Source: Oscheius dolichura
Taxonomy: Eukaryota > Nematoda > Chromadorea > Rhabditida > Rhabditidae
Length of the DNA stretch: 64,000 nt
Direction of reading: 5' to 3'
Assembly (NCBI GenBank): GCA_932521035.1
Contig: OW051496.1
Span: forward strand, 3,224,001-3,288,000
In this document: positions 54,120 to 64,000 of the stretch, one piece after another
Layout: the number at the start of each line of letters is the position of its first letter
How positions within the stretch are numbered: the stretch's first letter is position 1
Made by a program: the position numbers and the translations under genes
The notes under the pieces: generated by a model
Databases searched by the model: none
Told to the model about the DNA's origin: nothing
Seen by the model: only the letters and a program-made list of their open reading frames with translations

Positions 54120-55697
54120 CAGTCCGGTCAAGAAGTATAGGTTCACCCCATTTTTCTCCAAAACCACCCCAAAAACTTGAGTTCCTGAAATGAGTCATAC
54201 ACCATTCGATAGCCCGTCCTCAAATACCCTTAACCCCAAGAGTTCGCCCATTTTCAACCTCATATGCTAATTTTATGCCATTTTTATAAAAAATGGTCAA
54301 AATCCGATGGTCAAGAAGTATAGGTTCACTCAACAAAAGCTCTTTATTTTGTAGAGTACGGCCTCAGTAAGAAGTTCTTCCTCCTTGGGCAACAGCCACG
54401 TCAAACAGACGACGAGGCAGAGACGCGGAAAGGTTCCTTAGGAGGGTGGTGTCGAGATTGTCCCACTCTCTCTTGATGGCGGCCTTGAACTCGTTGGTAT
54501 TGGCATACTGCTTGGCTCCGGCATAAACGCGCCTGACTAGGATGTCCCAGAGGTTCTCGATGGGGTTCAGATCCGGACTGCACGCTGGCCAGTCCATTAC
54601 TGTCACGTTCCTCGCCGCTAGCCACTGTTTAGTGGAGCGGCTCACATGAATGGTGGCGTTGTCGTGCTGAAACACGTACCTCTGCTGGGCATTGGTGTTC
54701 AGGTAGGGCAGCAGTTGGTTGTGGAGGACACCCTGGTAATCAACAGAGTTCATCTTTGAACTGGTGAACTCCAAACCAACGGTTCCATCGGAACAGAACG
54801 CTGCCCATACCATGACGCTTCCACCACCAAAACCCCGCTTCGAGAACAACAGAGGCTCCTTGCGCAAATCGTGCCAATAGGAACGGTTGCCATCCGGCCC
54901 ATCCAAATTCCACTTTTTTTCATCGCTCCAGATCCACTAAAGCCCTCATTTGAGGTTTAAAAAAATAAATGGTCAACTTTGGAGAAGGCGGTCCCTTTGG
55001 CAATGTGCAATGGAGCAAAGGCGAGCCGGTTCCGCTTATGGACCTGGGTGAGACGTGACGTAGGGATCATCTTGGCCCTCACTATGTTCCCGCTCCTTTT
55101 CAATGAATCTCTGATGGTGTTTTTACACACAGGCAGCTGGGGATCGTTTTTGATCGTACCCAGAGAAACTGCTTTGTTCGACGCAGCACGTTGAATGAGT
55201 CGGTCATCTCTTGGACTGAGGATCCTATGCCTGCCACAGCGTTCCTTGGAGCCATATCCTGCAGGGTCATTGGCATAATGGTTGACGACGTTGCAACTGC
55301 GCCCCAGCTTGATTGCAATCTGTCGATTTGACAGATTCACGGCTTTCCACGCGTCTATCTTCGCCTTTTCCTCCACAGTAAGATGAGTACCACGTGGCAT
55401 GGGAGCAGAAGAATAAGTGAAAGCTCATGGCACGTCCAAAAACTGTTTTTTTGCAGGTAGACAACTTGCTAACCGCGAAGTTCTGAGATGAACCTATACT
55501 TCTTGACCATCGGATTTTGACCATTTTTCATAAAAATGGCATAAAATTAGCATATGAGGTTGAAAATGGGCGAACTCTTGGAGTTAAGGGTATTTGAGGA
55601 CGGGCTATCGAATGGTGTATGACTCATTTCAGGAACTCAAGTTTTTGGGGTGGTTTTGGAGAAAAATGGGGTGAACCTATACTTCTTGCCCGGACTG
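54120..55697. mobile_element. Tc3-like transposon, apparently complete
   Basis: Termini CAGTCCGGTCAAGAAGTATA and its inverse (one mismatch) are flanked by TA. The inverted repeats extend about 190-210 bp, and an inner copy of the GGTCAAGAAGTATAGGTTCA motif lies near 54309 and 55495. This double-motif layout is known for Tc3-type elements, where the transposase binds both sites. It contains one transposase gene on the minus strand and is inserted in the 5' part of the Kolobok-like element. Confidence 0.9.
54364..55400 (-). CDS. Tc3-like transposase, DD34E, intact
   Basis: Exons 54978-55400 and 54364-54936 with a 41 bp intron (gttgacc...ctttag) give 331 residues, close to the 329 of C. elegans Tc3 transposase. 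The N-terminus (MPRGTHLTVEEKAKIDAWK) starts paired helix-turn-helix DNA-binding domains. The catalytic triad is Asp146 in WSDEKKW, Asp233 in FQHDNATIH and Glu268 in SPDLNPIENLW, spaced 34 residues. The protein cuts and reinserts the element at TA. No stop or frameshift is seen, so it may be active. The two halves look like separate ORFs unless the intron is removed. Confidence 0.9.
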
Positions 55698-55742
55698 TAA
55701 CTATATCTATATTTCTGTTATTATCGGGTAAATTGATTTGAG

Positions 55743-56940
55743 ATGCCACGCAAGTGCAATATCTGTGGATTACATTCGGAGAAGATGACGAGGTTTCCTA
55801 GAGACAAGATAGAAGCAGCTGTTTATGCCAAGCGACTGAACTGGGAGAGAATTTTGAAGAAGAAATCAAAACGCGCAATTGCCACACACTTCATGTATGT
55901 CACAGACACCATAAGCGTTCTGACTATGGTAAAGATGGCTTGAAGTCTACAGTGAAACCGGTGAGTTGTTCTGATGCAATAAAAAAAACGGTTACAGATT
56001 ACCCCAATAGGAAATCAACAACTGCCACCCGTTTTGGATCGGTATGATTCTATTGATTCCCAAAATAGCACCTCTGACCTGTTAAATTTATCTGAAAATA
56101 TGGATTGTGAGCAAAATAGGACTAGTCCGCCGAAAGGCTACGCTCCTGTTTCTCTTGAAAGTTTGCAAAAACTATTCGAGCATATTGGTACGCTAAATCT
56201 AGATTGTATTAGTTCTGTAGGCTGCCTGGAATGCTTTAACCGTAAAGCGAAAATTAAGCTGAATATTGAAGGTTGCACTGCAATAATTCATACTGTTTGC
56301 GAAAAATGTTCTGTCAGAACTTAGACATCGTCCAAAAAAATTGACGAAGAGTCTCCTCGTAGTATTTATTCTGGCAATTTGGACTTTGCTACGGCTCTAA
56401 ATATATCTGCAATACCATTAGAGGTGATAAATATAAACGGAATTGACGCAACAAATTTCAGCGCATGTATGACTTCTCGAATGCGTTAGACTTTCATGTC
56501 CCTAGCAAAAGCATCTATTACAGCTATCTAACTGAATACATAGCTCCCGTAGTGAACGAGCACTATAAGAATGTTGTGGAAATGACGCGGCTTGAAGTCG
56601 AGAAAGCGAATACGGATCCGTCGGATGGAATAATTGAAAACTTTCAAAATCGGTTACAAATAAAATTATAGAAAATCAAAGTGAGTCTACTGGGGGACGG
56701 CCAGTTCGACTCACGAGGATACTCAGCTCGGTTTTGTAGATGTTTTGATGGATTCCAAAACTCGGATGATAGTTGGGTACCAGATCATAAAAAAATGTCA
56801 AACTCAAAGTGACCATTTTTACCCTAAATACCGTTAAAGATTAGATATATCTACGCGCATGGAGACGTTTGGATGCAAAGAAGCGTTGGAAGATTTTTTG
56901 ATGTGTTATCATGACTAGGAAATACAGGAATTCATTACCA
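55743..56940 (+). pseudogene. Kolobok-like THAP transposase, N-terminal and central part
   Basis: It starts MPRKCNICGLHSEKMTRFPR, the THAP zinc-finger pattern C-X2-C ... FP ... W. The frame then slips by one base near 55875, after which the expected zinc ligands read VCHRHHKRSDYG. A spliced continuation after the 44-base intron near 55958 gives NQQLPPVLDRYDSIDSQNS and KGYAPVSLESLQKLFEH. Further breaks: a TAG after KCSVRT (56324) and one near 56488. Then ALDFHVPSKSIYYSYLTEY, the core GDGQFDSRGYSARF, MDSKTRMIVGYQ and METFGCKEALEDF follow in scattered frames. At least three frame disruptions make it non-functional. Confidence 0.7.
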
Positions 56941-56990
56941 ACCAGCATGGACCCATTATAAACATGATAAAGTATAACTTCGGAGATATA

Positions 56991-58510
56991 CAGTAGCGGT
57001 CAAAAGTTTGGAAACTTTTAATTTTTCGCCATAACTTTTGATGTTTAGCACCTCATGAGGTGAAATTTGGAGGGGAGGTAGTGAAAGGGGTGGGAAATAT
57101 GTGCACTGGTGGAAATATTGTAAATCCGGAGTTATGACATTTTCCATGAAATTGACGCGTCAAAAGTTTGGAAACTTTTGTAATAACAACAAAAACTTTA
57201 TTTCTTACGAATGTATCACATTAAATTCAATACTTCGTAGCATAACCAAGGGAGTTGATCACTGCTTGGCAACGTCGGGGCATCGAATCAATCAGTTTTT
57301 CGAGTGTAGCCTTGGGAGTGGCCTCCCATTCCTTACTGAGAATATCAAACTTTTCAGCAGCGTTTGACGCTTTTATGCCCTTTGTTCGCGTGTCCAGTTC
57401 TGCCCAGAGATGTTCGATGGGGTTGAGATCCGGAGACTGGCTTGGCCACGGCAATAATGCGATTTTCTTTTGTTTAACGAAGGTAGTCAATAATTTTGAC
57501 TTGTGTTTAGGGTCGTTGTCCTGTTGGTAGATCCATTTTTTTGGCATATTTTTCTTGGCAAAGGGCAGCATAACAGTCTCCATAATGTCCTTGTACATCT
57601 TCGAGTCCATAATACCATTTATTTGATGAAGAGGACCGACACCGGATAGGGAAAAACAGCCCCAAACCATACAGTTCCCACCTCCACTGTCGGCATTTGG
57701 TGTTTTGGCAGCCATCTTGTGTTAATAGGACGTCTAATATATCCTCCGTTATCAGTTCCAAATAGGTTAAATTTGGATTCGTCTGAAAACATGACGTTTC
57801 TCTATTGGGTTTTAGTCCAATGGAGATATTTCTTGGCAAATTCAAGTCGGGCCTTCCGGTTCTTTGGAGAAATGAGAGGTTTCTTGCAAGGTTTCCTTCC
57901 AAACAATCCCTTTTGACGTAGTCTTCGTTGGACGGTGCTCACACTGACATCATTCTTCCTGTACTTTCGCAAATCCGAGCGAATATCAGTAGCAGTCAAA
58001 CGTGGATTATTGGTAGAGGAACGAACAATCATCTTATCCACATATTCGTCAGTTTTCTTTGGACGGCCCGATCTTGGTGTCTTTCGCAAACAACCCGACT
58101 TCTTGTAGCGGTTCCAAATCTTCGACACCGTGCTTTTCTGGATACCAAATTGAACCGCCAGATGGCATTGCTTGACACCCCGTTCTATTGACTTTACAAT
58201 TATTTCCTGTGACGACAACGGTACCTCGGGGCCTCTGACCATCTAAGCAAGCAAATAGTTAACTATGGTGTCAAAAACAATCTCATTGGCAGAGCTGGCA
58301 GTCACAATTACAAAAGTTTCTAAACTTTTGACGCGTCAATTTCATGGAAAATGTCATAACTCCGGATTTACAATATTTCCACCAGTGCCGTTGCACATAC
58401 ATATTTCCCACCCCTTTCACTACCTCCCCTCCAAATTTCACCTCATGAGGTGATAAACATCAAAAGTTATGGCGAAAAATTAAAAGTTTCCAAACTTTCG
58501 ACCGCTACTG
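56991..58510. mobile_element. Tc1-like transposon, degenerate
   Basis: Termini CAGTAGCGGTC(A/G)AAAGTTTGG, TA on both sides, inverted repeats about 190-200 bp including a CACCTCATGAGGTG motif. It is inserted in the Kolobok-like core after GDI and before the HVDKWHVLKNM stretch. Confidence 0.9.
57227..58242 (-). pseudogene. Tc1-like transposase with stop and frameshift
   Basis: The first part (58242-57802) reads MVRGPEVPLSSQEIIVKSIE with two helix-turn-helix units and KTPRSGRPKKT, then meets TAG after HWTKTQ. The same frame continues RNVMFSDESKFNLFGTDNGG, which holds the first catalytic Asp. Near 57695 the frame slips (MPTV to GGGNCMVWGCFS) and the third part carries QQDNDPKHKS and SPDLNPIEHLW (second Asp and Glu, DD34E). 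One stop and one slip inactivate it. Confidence 0.9.
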
Positions 58511-58512
58511 TA

Positions 58513-59541
58513 CACGTGGTTCACCACGTCGATAAGTGGCATGTTTTAAAGAATATGCAATCGAGATTCCGAAACGTGAGGCTTTATCGAAAAATAACTA
58601 AGATTTCTAGAAGCTAAAAGCAAAAAAATTCGACGGCTTCCATATGATGATATGGAACGCTTTCCTTCGCCACATATACTGCTCCATAGAAATAGCAAAT
58701 CACAACACCGAAATGGCAATTGAGTATATTCAATCTGCCTTGGATCATTTCCTGGATACTCACGAATTTGGCCAAAAATACTCGCATATTCAGCAATGCA
58801 CTCATCCTAAGACAAGCAACAAGACTGTTAGAGCCGATACGTTAGATCTTTCTGATCCCAATGACGCAGCTTTATATGCTGTTAGTGAACATTTTCAAAG
58901 TCCTAAAGGAAATTTAGATAATTGATGAAGTAGTGTTTGACGAAAAATTTCTCAAGGCTGTTAGACTCTGTTCTGCCTCGAAAACGACTACTGCCGTCGA
59001 ACTCTACCATGCCCTGGCCGCTAAAATATATCTCCTTAAAAACATATACATGTAAACAGCTAATATTTCTTGTAGCGGTTCCAAATCTTCGACACCGTGC
59101 TTTTCTGGATACCAAAGTTCTACTGCAATTTAGAGGTCATGCGGGCATGCATCACCGTATGAAGCTTTGCATTATTCATCATGATGCCCACAGAAGGGAT
59201 ATATTGGACTATGAGGACGAGGTGGTAAAGGCTGGCGGCACGCTGCTTACAAAAGAACGCTATTCTAATGCGCAAAAAAGACGCGTTACTGTTAGAAAAA
59301 CCCAAAACCCGATCTCTGGTGGAAAAAAGGGCTTTTGCATGATGTGCGAAAGTATTATTTTGATGTGAAGAGAGCGACCATTCAAAGGTATGCTAACGTG
59401 AATGATGGTAGTTTTGATGGTGGTGAAGAAGAAGAGGAAGAAGAGCCGATTGTTAGTGATAGCACCGATGAAAATGCTTTACAGAGATGCATCGACCGCC
59501 TAATGGCTACATTAGACCTTGATTCCGATAATGACGAATAA
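58513..59541 (+). pseudogene. Kolobok-like transposase, C-terminal part
   Basis: Downstream of the Tc1-like insert: HVDKWHVLKNMQSRF, NAFLRHIYCSIEIANHNTEM, ALDHFLDTHEFGQKYSH, then HHRMKLCIIHHDAHRRDILD and an acidic tail ending LMATLDLDSDNDE with TAA at 59539-59541. These follow the order expected of the C-terminal half of Kolobok-type transposases, with frame changes in between. A ~50 bp piece of Tc1 sequence (59067-59117) interrupts it. Confidence 0.65.
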
Positions 59542-59872
59542 ATATATGCTTGTTGTTTTAAATGCCTAAATATAAAAGCTGGCTTACCTGTAATCGTGAT
59601 CTCCCACGCTGCACTTCCTCATCCTTTTTTGTCTTCGTCAGCTGCTTTTCTTCTCCTCCGTCTTCATTAACAAATTACCTGAAATGAAATGTATTACACT
59701 TTTGCAAAGCTGATAAAGAAATAAAGAAAAGGCAAAATAACAACAACCAATGATCAAGTCAAAGAAAGAAATAAAATAAAACAAGAAAGCGCAGGCGCCT
59801 CCGCGTGATCACAATTCAAATTGCGCGCCCAAAGTGTGATCACGCTGATCACCTGCTGGACGGTTCCTTTAA

Positions 59873-60961
59873 AGGGAGCTACCGGCAGTAAAATAGCGCG
59901 CTACAGTGCGCCCTGCCGACATCGTACGGGTGCGGCGGCAGCGAATTACATAATCTTGAATTTTTAGTTTTTATCCATTTTTGCTGCTGTTTCCACATTT
60001 TTCAACGATTTTTAATGATATATTTATTAAACCATATCACAATAAGTATCATGAAAGCAAAGTAAAAGTTTCTTGGGCAAACTGTAGTCTTCTATCCTTC
60101 TTTGTTCGATTCTGAAAACAAGCGAATGAAATAACAATTTTTAACAAATAAACTGACCTGAAAAATAATCCACGTCGTTCTCTTGATCAAAGAGAAGCTT
60201 ATCCTAAAAAAAGAAATATTAGAAAACATCAAGGGAAACAAAAATAGCAAAAATAATTCAAGTCCTGAAAGCAAAAAAATTTGCGCAGAGCTTCGCCTCT
60301 ATTTGATGAAATTCGACACATAAAAACACAGCAGAAGCTATAGAACAGCTTTATAATAATATAAACACTATCTAAATAAATAGATAACCATTGAAAACAA
60401 ACTTACTTGGATATTCGTCTAATGTCCTGGGGAGAGCTCTTGCTGCTCAATCCGATTCTTCTTTTTCTTCCTTGTGCATCTAAAAATAATGTATTACCAA
60501 TTAGAAATAATAGAAAACAAAATAAAAATGATAAAACAACAAGAGAAAGCAATACAACAAATAATGAAAATGAAATAATGACGAAAGCGCAAGCGACTTG
60601 CAATATGCTAATTTGGCTCATTTTTCCTCAATTTTCTTTCTGTAATCGTTATAAAACATTGCTAACATGCTTGTCTATGTGTTAAAAATAAGTAGAATCA
60701 AAAGAAATTCATCCAATTCTATTTGCTGCGTTGCTCTCACTTTTCCAGTGTTAGTATCAAACGTTACATGCTCAGTGATACTGCAAAAGAACCGCTATCG
60801 AATGTAGATAATTTAGCAACAAAAATAATATAGAGAAAACAAGTACACACAAAGAAATGAATGAAACTTCAAACGAATCAAAAATTAAAAACAAGTGGGC
60901 CTGATAATCAGGGTTTGGCACCTCCACTTAGTCAAATTTTTTTTACTGTCGGTAGCTCCCT
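59873..60961. mobile_element. TTAA element related to 7191-7840, 1.1 kb
   Basis: Termini AGGGAGCTACCGGCAGTA and inverse ACTGTCGGTAGCTCCCT lie between TTAA 59869-59872, shared with the Kolobok-like element, and 60962-60965. Minus-strand exon-like pieces are DAQGRKRRIGLSSKSSPQDI before a gtaag donor, DKLLFDQENDVDYFS, and ESNKEG followed by a stop where the short copy reads on. It is longer than the 7191 copy by about 440 bp and seems an intermediate between a coding element and a MITE. Confidence 0.75.
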
Positions 60962-60965
60962 TTAA

Positions 60966-61900
60966 TAGTACTTGTTTTTCATCTACTTCTTTTGTTTATA
61001 ACACTTACTACTATTGTTTTGATATACTTCTAGGTCAGAAAATGTGCGGAAGAAGGTAGGATAGATTATAAAGCTCGAGATAAAAGAAAACTAGATCTAT
61101 TTTTATAAAATGATTTGTATAGCTTACTCTTGCTGCCTACAATACACTCATTTTATTACTAGATAACACAAAAAAAGAATAAAGAAAAACAACAGGAAAT
61201 AAGCAATAGATGCGAATATGGACATTCAGTGGAAGATCAACTTGCCAAGTTCAATAACTTCCTTTGTAGATGTTATTTTAATTTATAAACATTCTCTAGG
61301 GTAAGTTCAAGCCCTAATAAACGATAAAAACATAGAAAAGAGAGAAAAGAAAGTCACATGATTTGATTTGAGACAGGAGAAGTCAAGCTACTGGGGTCAA
61401 GGAACTGGGACCAATTTATGGCTATATCTCCAGTTCTCGCTCATCTCTTGCTTTCTAACCTATCCAGGCTTCTTCCTCACAACTTTTTGACCCAGGAATA
61501 TATGAATAGAAATAAATATAATGGTAGGTGTGGTGGCAGTAGAAGAAAGAATGTCAAAAGTGGTTGTGCAGGAATTAAAAAAATTGATTATCTATTTTCT
61601 AAAAATCTCAGGTAGCAACGCTTAAGTAGCTCAATGGATTGCTGCTCGATTAGAAATCTAATCACCGGGGTTCAATTTATTTACATTTTTGCTTTTATTT
61701 TTTAGCTTCCTGAGGCATTATTCTACATAAATACTACCTAATACATCGTTCTGGATGCATCTACTACCAATTAGAAGGAAATAAATAGAAAGGACATCAG
61801 TGGATAGCTACAGCGAACTTCTGAAGTTGATTTCTGATTATTTCTGAATTATCTTTTGTTTCTGTGACATCTAACCTACCTATTATTGTTCGCTGATTTT
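60966..61900. repeat. Dispersed repeats and SINE-like unit
   Basis: 60966-61110 matches 43290-43440. About 61290-61900 is the inverted copy of 44270-44840, with A-box-like TAGCTCAATGG at 61627-61637, a weakened B box GGGGTTCAATT at 61667-61677, and T-rich ACATTTTTGCTTTTA after it. Confidence 0.65.
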
Positions 61901-62448
61901 CTATATAACTTGCCCGCGATTTTGCTGTTATTGGGAAGAGTTATTCTTGCTCGTGTTCAGTCAATATAGCATCCTTATGAACTTCTAATGTTTTCCATAT
62001 CCTTAATAAACTGTAATATTTCAATCTGACTGTCCTTTACTGCCAAGCGGCTCAATTAGCGTCATTTCAACGTTCTTTAGGCTACACGAGATTATTCAAG
62101 GCGTTATCTTTTCATTTATTCCCTCCATGTTCCAAAAGTTCCATAAATACTCGACCGTTATCAGCCTATTGTCGCTACATATCACCAAAGCTAACAGTCT
62201 CCGCTATTTCTACCAGATTCAGAACATAAAATTTTCAAAATTCCAATATTTCATCTACATTTCGTCGTTTTGAACTGAAAACTGCCGGGACTATGGTCGG
62301 TTTATCCATAGCTGGATCATATTCCTCAACACTGTTCAAAGACCAAATTAGTAAAAAATGATTGCACGGTTACTTCCGTTCAATTTTCCCAGAATTTCGA
62401 ATTTGCGCTAAATTAGAAAAGCAATGAGAACACGATGGCCCAATTGAT
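61901..62448. other. Spacer, nothing seen
   Basis: No coding or repeat structure recognised. It forms the 3' flank of the chemoreceptor ending at 62449. Confidence 0.35.
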
Positions 62449-64000
62449 TTATTTGATCTCTGGAGCATATTTAATTTTGAGGTTATCAATCGAGGCGACG
62501 GCTTTGTGTCGTCGTCTCCTGAGATAGAGTGTCAACTTTCGGAGGGGAGTCATGATAAAAACACCGTAGGGAGGATAAACGACAAGATATGTGGATAAAG
62601 TGACGGGGAACACGGACGCGCCCATCAGGATGGCTATATTCATCAGATCTGGAAGAAAAGAGGAGAATACTCTATGTTTCAGGAATTCTATAAAATTGAC
62701 TGTTTTTGAGCAGTTTTAATGGATGAAAACATCATGTTTTTGTAATTGGGAACGGTATTCCTTCATCAGATTAACCTACCTGCTCTATTGGAATGTGTAA
62801 TGAGTAGCACAGCTATGGCGGGGCAAATGAAGCCGACGATCACCAAAATTAGCACCATCTGAAAGAGATTTTCGATAAAACATTCTTCGTAGTTCCACAA
62901 TAAGTTCAAATTTATATTCGAACAAAGAGACTATTGCATGTGACCGAAACAGTCTCTTTTTAATTTCAAGCCAAAACAAAAAAATTCAGTTGAACTGGCC
63001 GCTTTCAACCAGTTTTGTAACTAGTATATCTAGTCAATTTTTGGAGTGGAAACGCCTTCATGTGGACAGCAGCATGGCTAATTCGTCCCTTTATCAATTC
63101 CCCTCAAAACAGAGAAATGCAAAGCTGATAACAACAAAAACCTAGTAATGACAATTTTCGAATGGAATTATTTTTGTTTTCTACGCAAGTTATAAAATAG
63201 TCTTCCAGTTTCAGATAGCAATACAAGAAAGCTTCGGAACGATTTTCGAATAATGTCTTCCTCTATCTTGAAATACTGGAAGTCAACATCTAAAGGCAAC
63301 CTCTACATCGACTCTTCTTTTTTGTTCCAGCCCTTATCAACCCCTTCCAAAACCAAGAAACTTTCGAACTAACCTAACTCGATGGAGAAAGCTACAGTAT
63401 CCCGCCCCATATTTTTATTTCGATCGTCCGATTTGACCCATGTACTACTTGCAACCGTTATATGCTCATTATATTTCCAAACCAAAACATCAAATTTAGT
63501 TGAGCGTTCAATATTGGGAACCACTATTTCGCAACTATATTTAATCGATTCATTGAAACTTTTTTTGTGTTCTACACAGAGCAAGCAACAAGGCAAATCT
63601 GCTCATTTTATAAATTCGTCTCAAAACAAAACAATCAATTTATTTTCCAAAGCTTTTTTGTTTTCCATCACCCCTACTAAACAGTCTGTTTTATAAAACA
63701 TCATTGACATGAAATATAACTATTGAAGAGGCAACGTTTAAAAGAGAACTTTACACTCTTTGGAGTCCAAAGTCTGGACTATTTTCCTCATATTTGGTAT
63801 ATTATTTAAAAAGATCGGAAGAGACTAGCCCTTTCCATATTCCCCTTATTATGAATACCTTCCAAAACAAAAAAAAAAGAAGAAAAGATTCCCAAAACTG
63901 ACCATAGTAAGTACGGAGGCGAGCATAGTCTGATATTTGAGGGTGTTGCCGACGGCCAGCTCGGCTGTTTTTGTAGCGATCAGGTGGTAGATGACATAGC
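62449..64000 (-). CDS. Nematode chemoreceptor-like 7TM protein, 3' part (runs off window)
   Basis: Exons 63903-64000 (beginning beyond the window), 62780-62858 and 62449-62648 join in phase. They read TLKYQTMLASVLTM, then a membrane segment MVLILVIVGFICPAIAVLL, then MNIAILMGASVFPVTLSTYL followed by VVYPPYGVFIM and a basic tail ending IKYAPEIK. The order loop, TM6, TM7 with P(P)YG and a short basic cytoplasmic tail fits the str/srh/srd-type serpentine receptors of nematodes; the subfamily is not certain. The 1.04 kb intron 62859-63902 is unusually long for this window and shows no inserted gene. Such proteins act in sensory neuron cilia. Confidence 0.65.

Larger units (their letters stand above)
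53775..59868. mobile_element. Kolobok-like DNA transposon, 6.1 kb with nested insertions
   Basis: Inverted termini AGGAACCGTCCAGCA are perfect over 15 bp and bounded by TTAA (53771-53774 and 59869-59872). The interior encodes a plus-strand THAP-type protein with GDGQFDSRGYSARF (about 56695-56735) and MDSKTRMIVGYQIIKK. This combination of TTAA target, THAP domain and such a core is typical of the Kolobok superfamily. Two Tc elements (54120-55697, 56991-58510) are inserted; without them the element would be about 3.0 kb. The subterminal regions share CTGATCACG/CGTGATCAC-type motifs at both ends. Confidence 0.8.

Noticed and set aside
1-64000. CRISPR arrays, operons or other prokaryotic systems
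   Set aside because: Introns, Tc/Kolobok/Helitron elements and nematode gene families show eukaryotic nuclear DNA; repeats are transposon ends or minisatellites, not CRISPR.

Overview
This window is nuclear DNA of a nematode; genus not resolved. The genes that can be read are nematode-like: an acetylcholine-gated chloride channel-type Cys-loop subunit, two divergent 7TM chemoreceptors (one sre-like), a tau-tubulin-kinase-like kinase, a single-domain TIMP/netrin-like secreted protein, a 3-mercaptopyruvate sulfurtransferase and the cullin regulator CAND1. Nearly all introns are GT-AG and very short (31 to about 50 bp), with occasional introns over 1 kb filled with repeats. Coordinates for multi-exon genes span first to last recognised exon; exon limits are given in the evidence and were placed by hand from splice sites and phase.

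Layout. 1-3.5 kb: no clear gene except a possible secreted peptide on the minus strand. 3.5-10.8 kb: the ion channel, whose 4.2 kb intron holds a foldback element, a minus-strand kelch gene (copy 1) and two abutting TTAA-type miniature transposons. 11-13.7 kb: sre-like receptor. 15.8-19.6 kb: compact cluster of TIMP-like gene, kinase and BAR-like protein. 20.6-23.3 kb: a second foldback and kelch copy 2. 23.5-26.9 kb: a broken Helitron. 27.4-29.4 kb: a transposon-type ORF with a PHD-like finger, split by a TTAA element. 30.5-31.7 kb and 31.9-36.4 kb: convergent sulfurtransferase and CAND1, the best-preserved housekeeping genes here. 36.4-52 kb: repeat-rich, with a broken cysteine protease, tRNA-like cassettes, palindromic elements, a duplicated exon of the ion channel attached to kelch copy 3, and unrecognised ORFs. 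52.2-53.4 kb: a protein kinase with a damaged or odd first exon. 53.8-59.9 kb: a Kolobok-like DNA transposon with two Tc elements nested inside it, one apparently intact. 60-62.4 kb: further TTAA and SINE-like repeats. 62.4-64 kb: 3' part of another chemoreceptor, running off the window.

Main themes. (1) A kelch-repeat gene has been copied three times. Each copy carries the same terminal fragment of a foldback element, and copy 3 also carries an exon of the ion channel, so the direction of copying can be inferred. (2) Several elements share a TTAA target and AGGGA/AGGAACC-type termini, consistent with a Kolobok-like family and its miniature derivatives. (3) At least eight tRNA-like promoter cassettes, each followed by a T-rich run, are embedded in otherwise different repeats. 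No prokaryotic system, CRISPR array or intact tRNA/rRNA gene was found.
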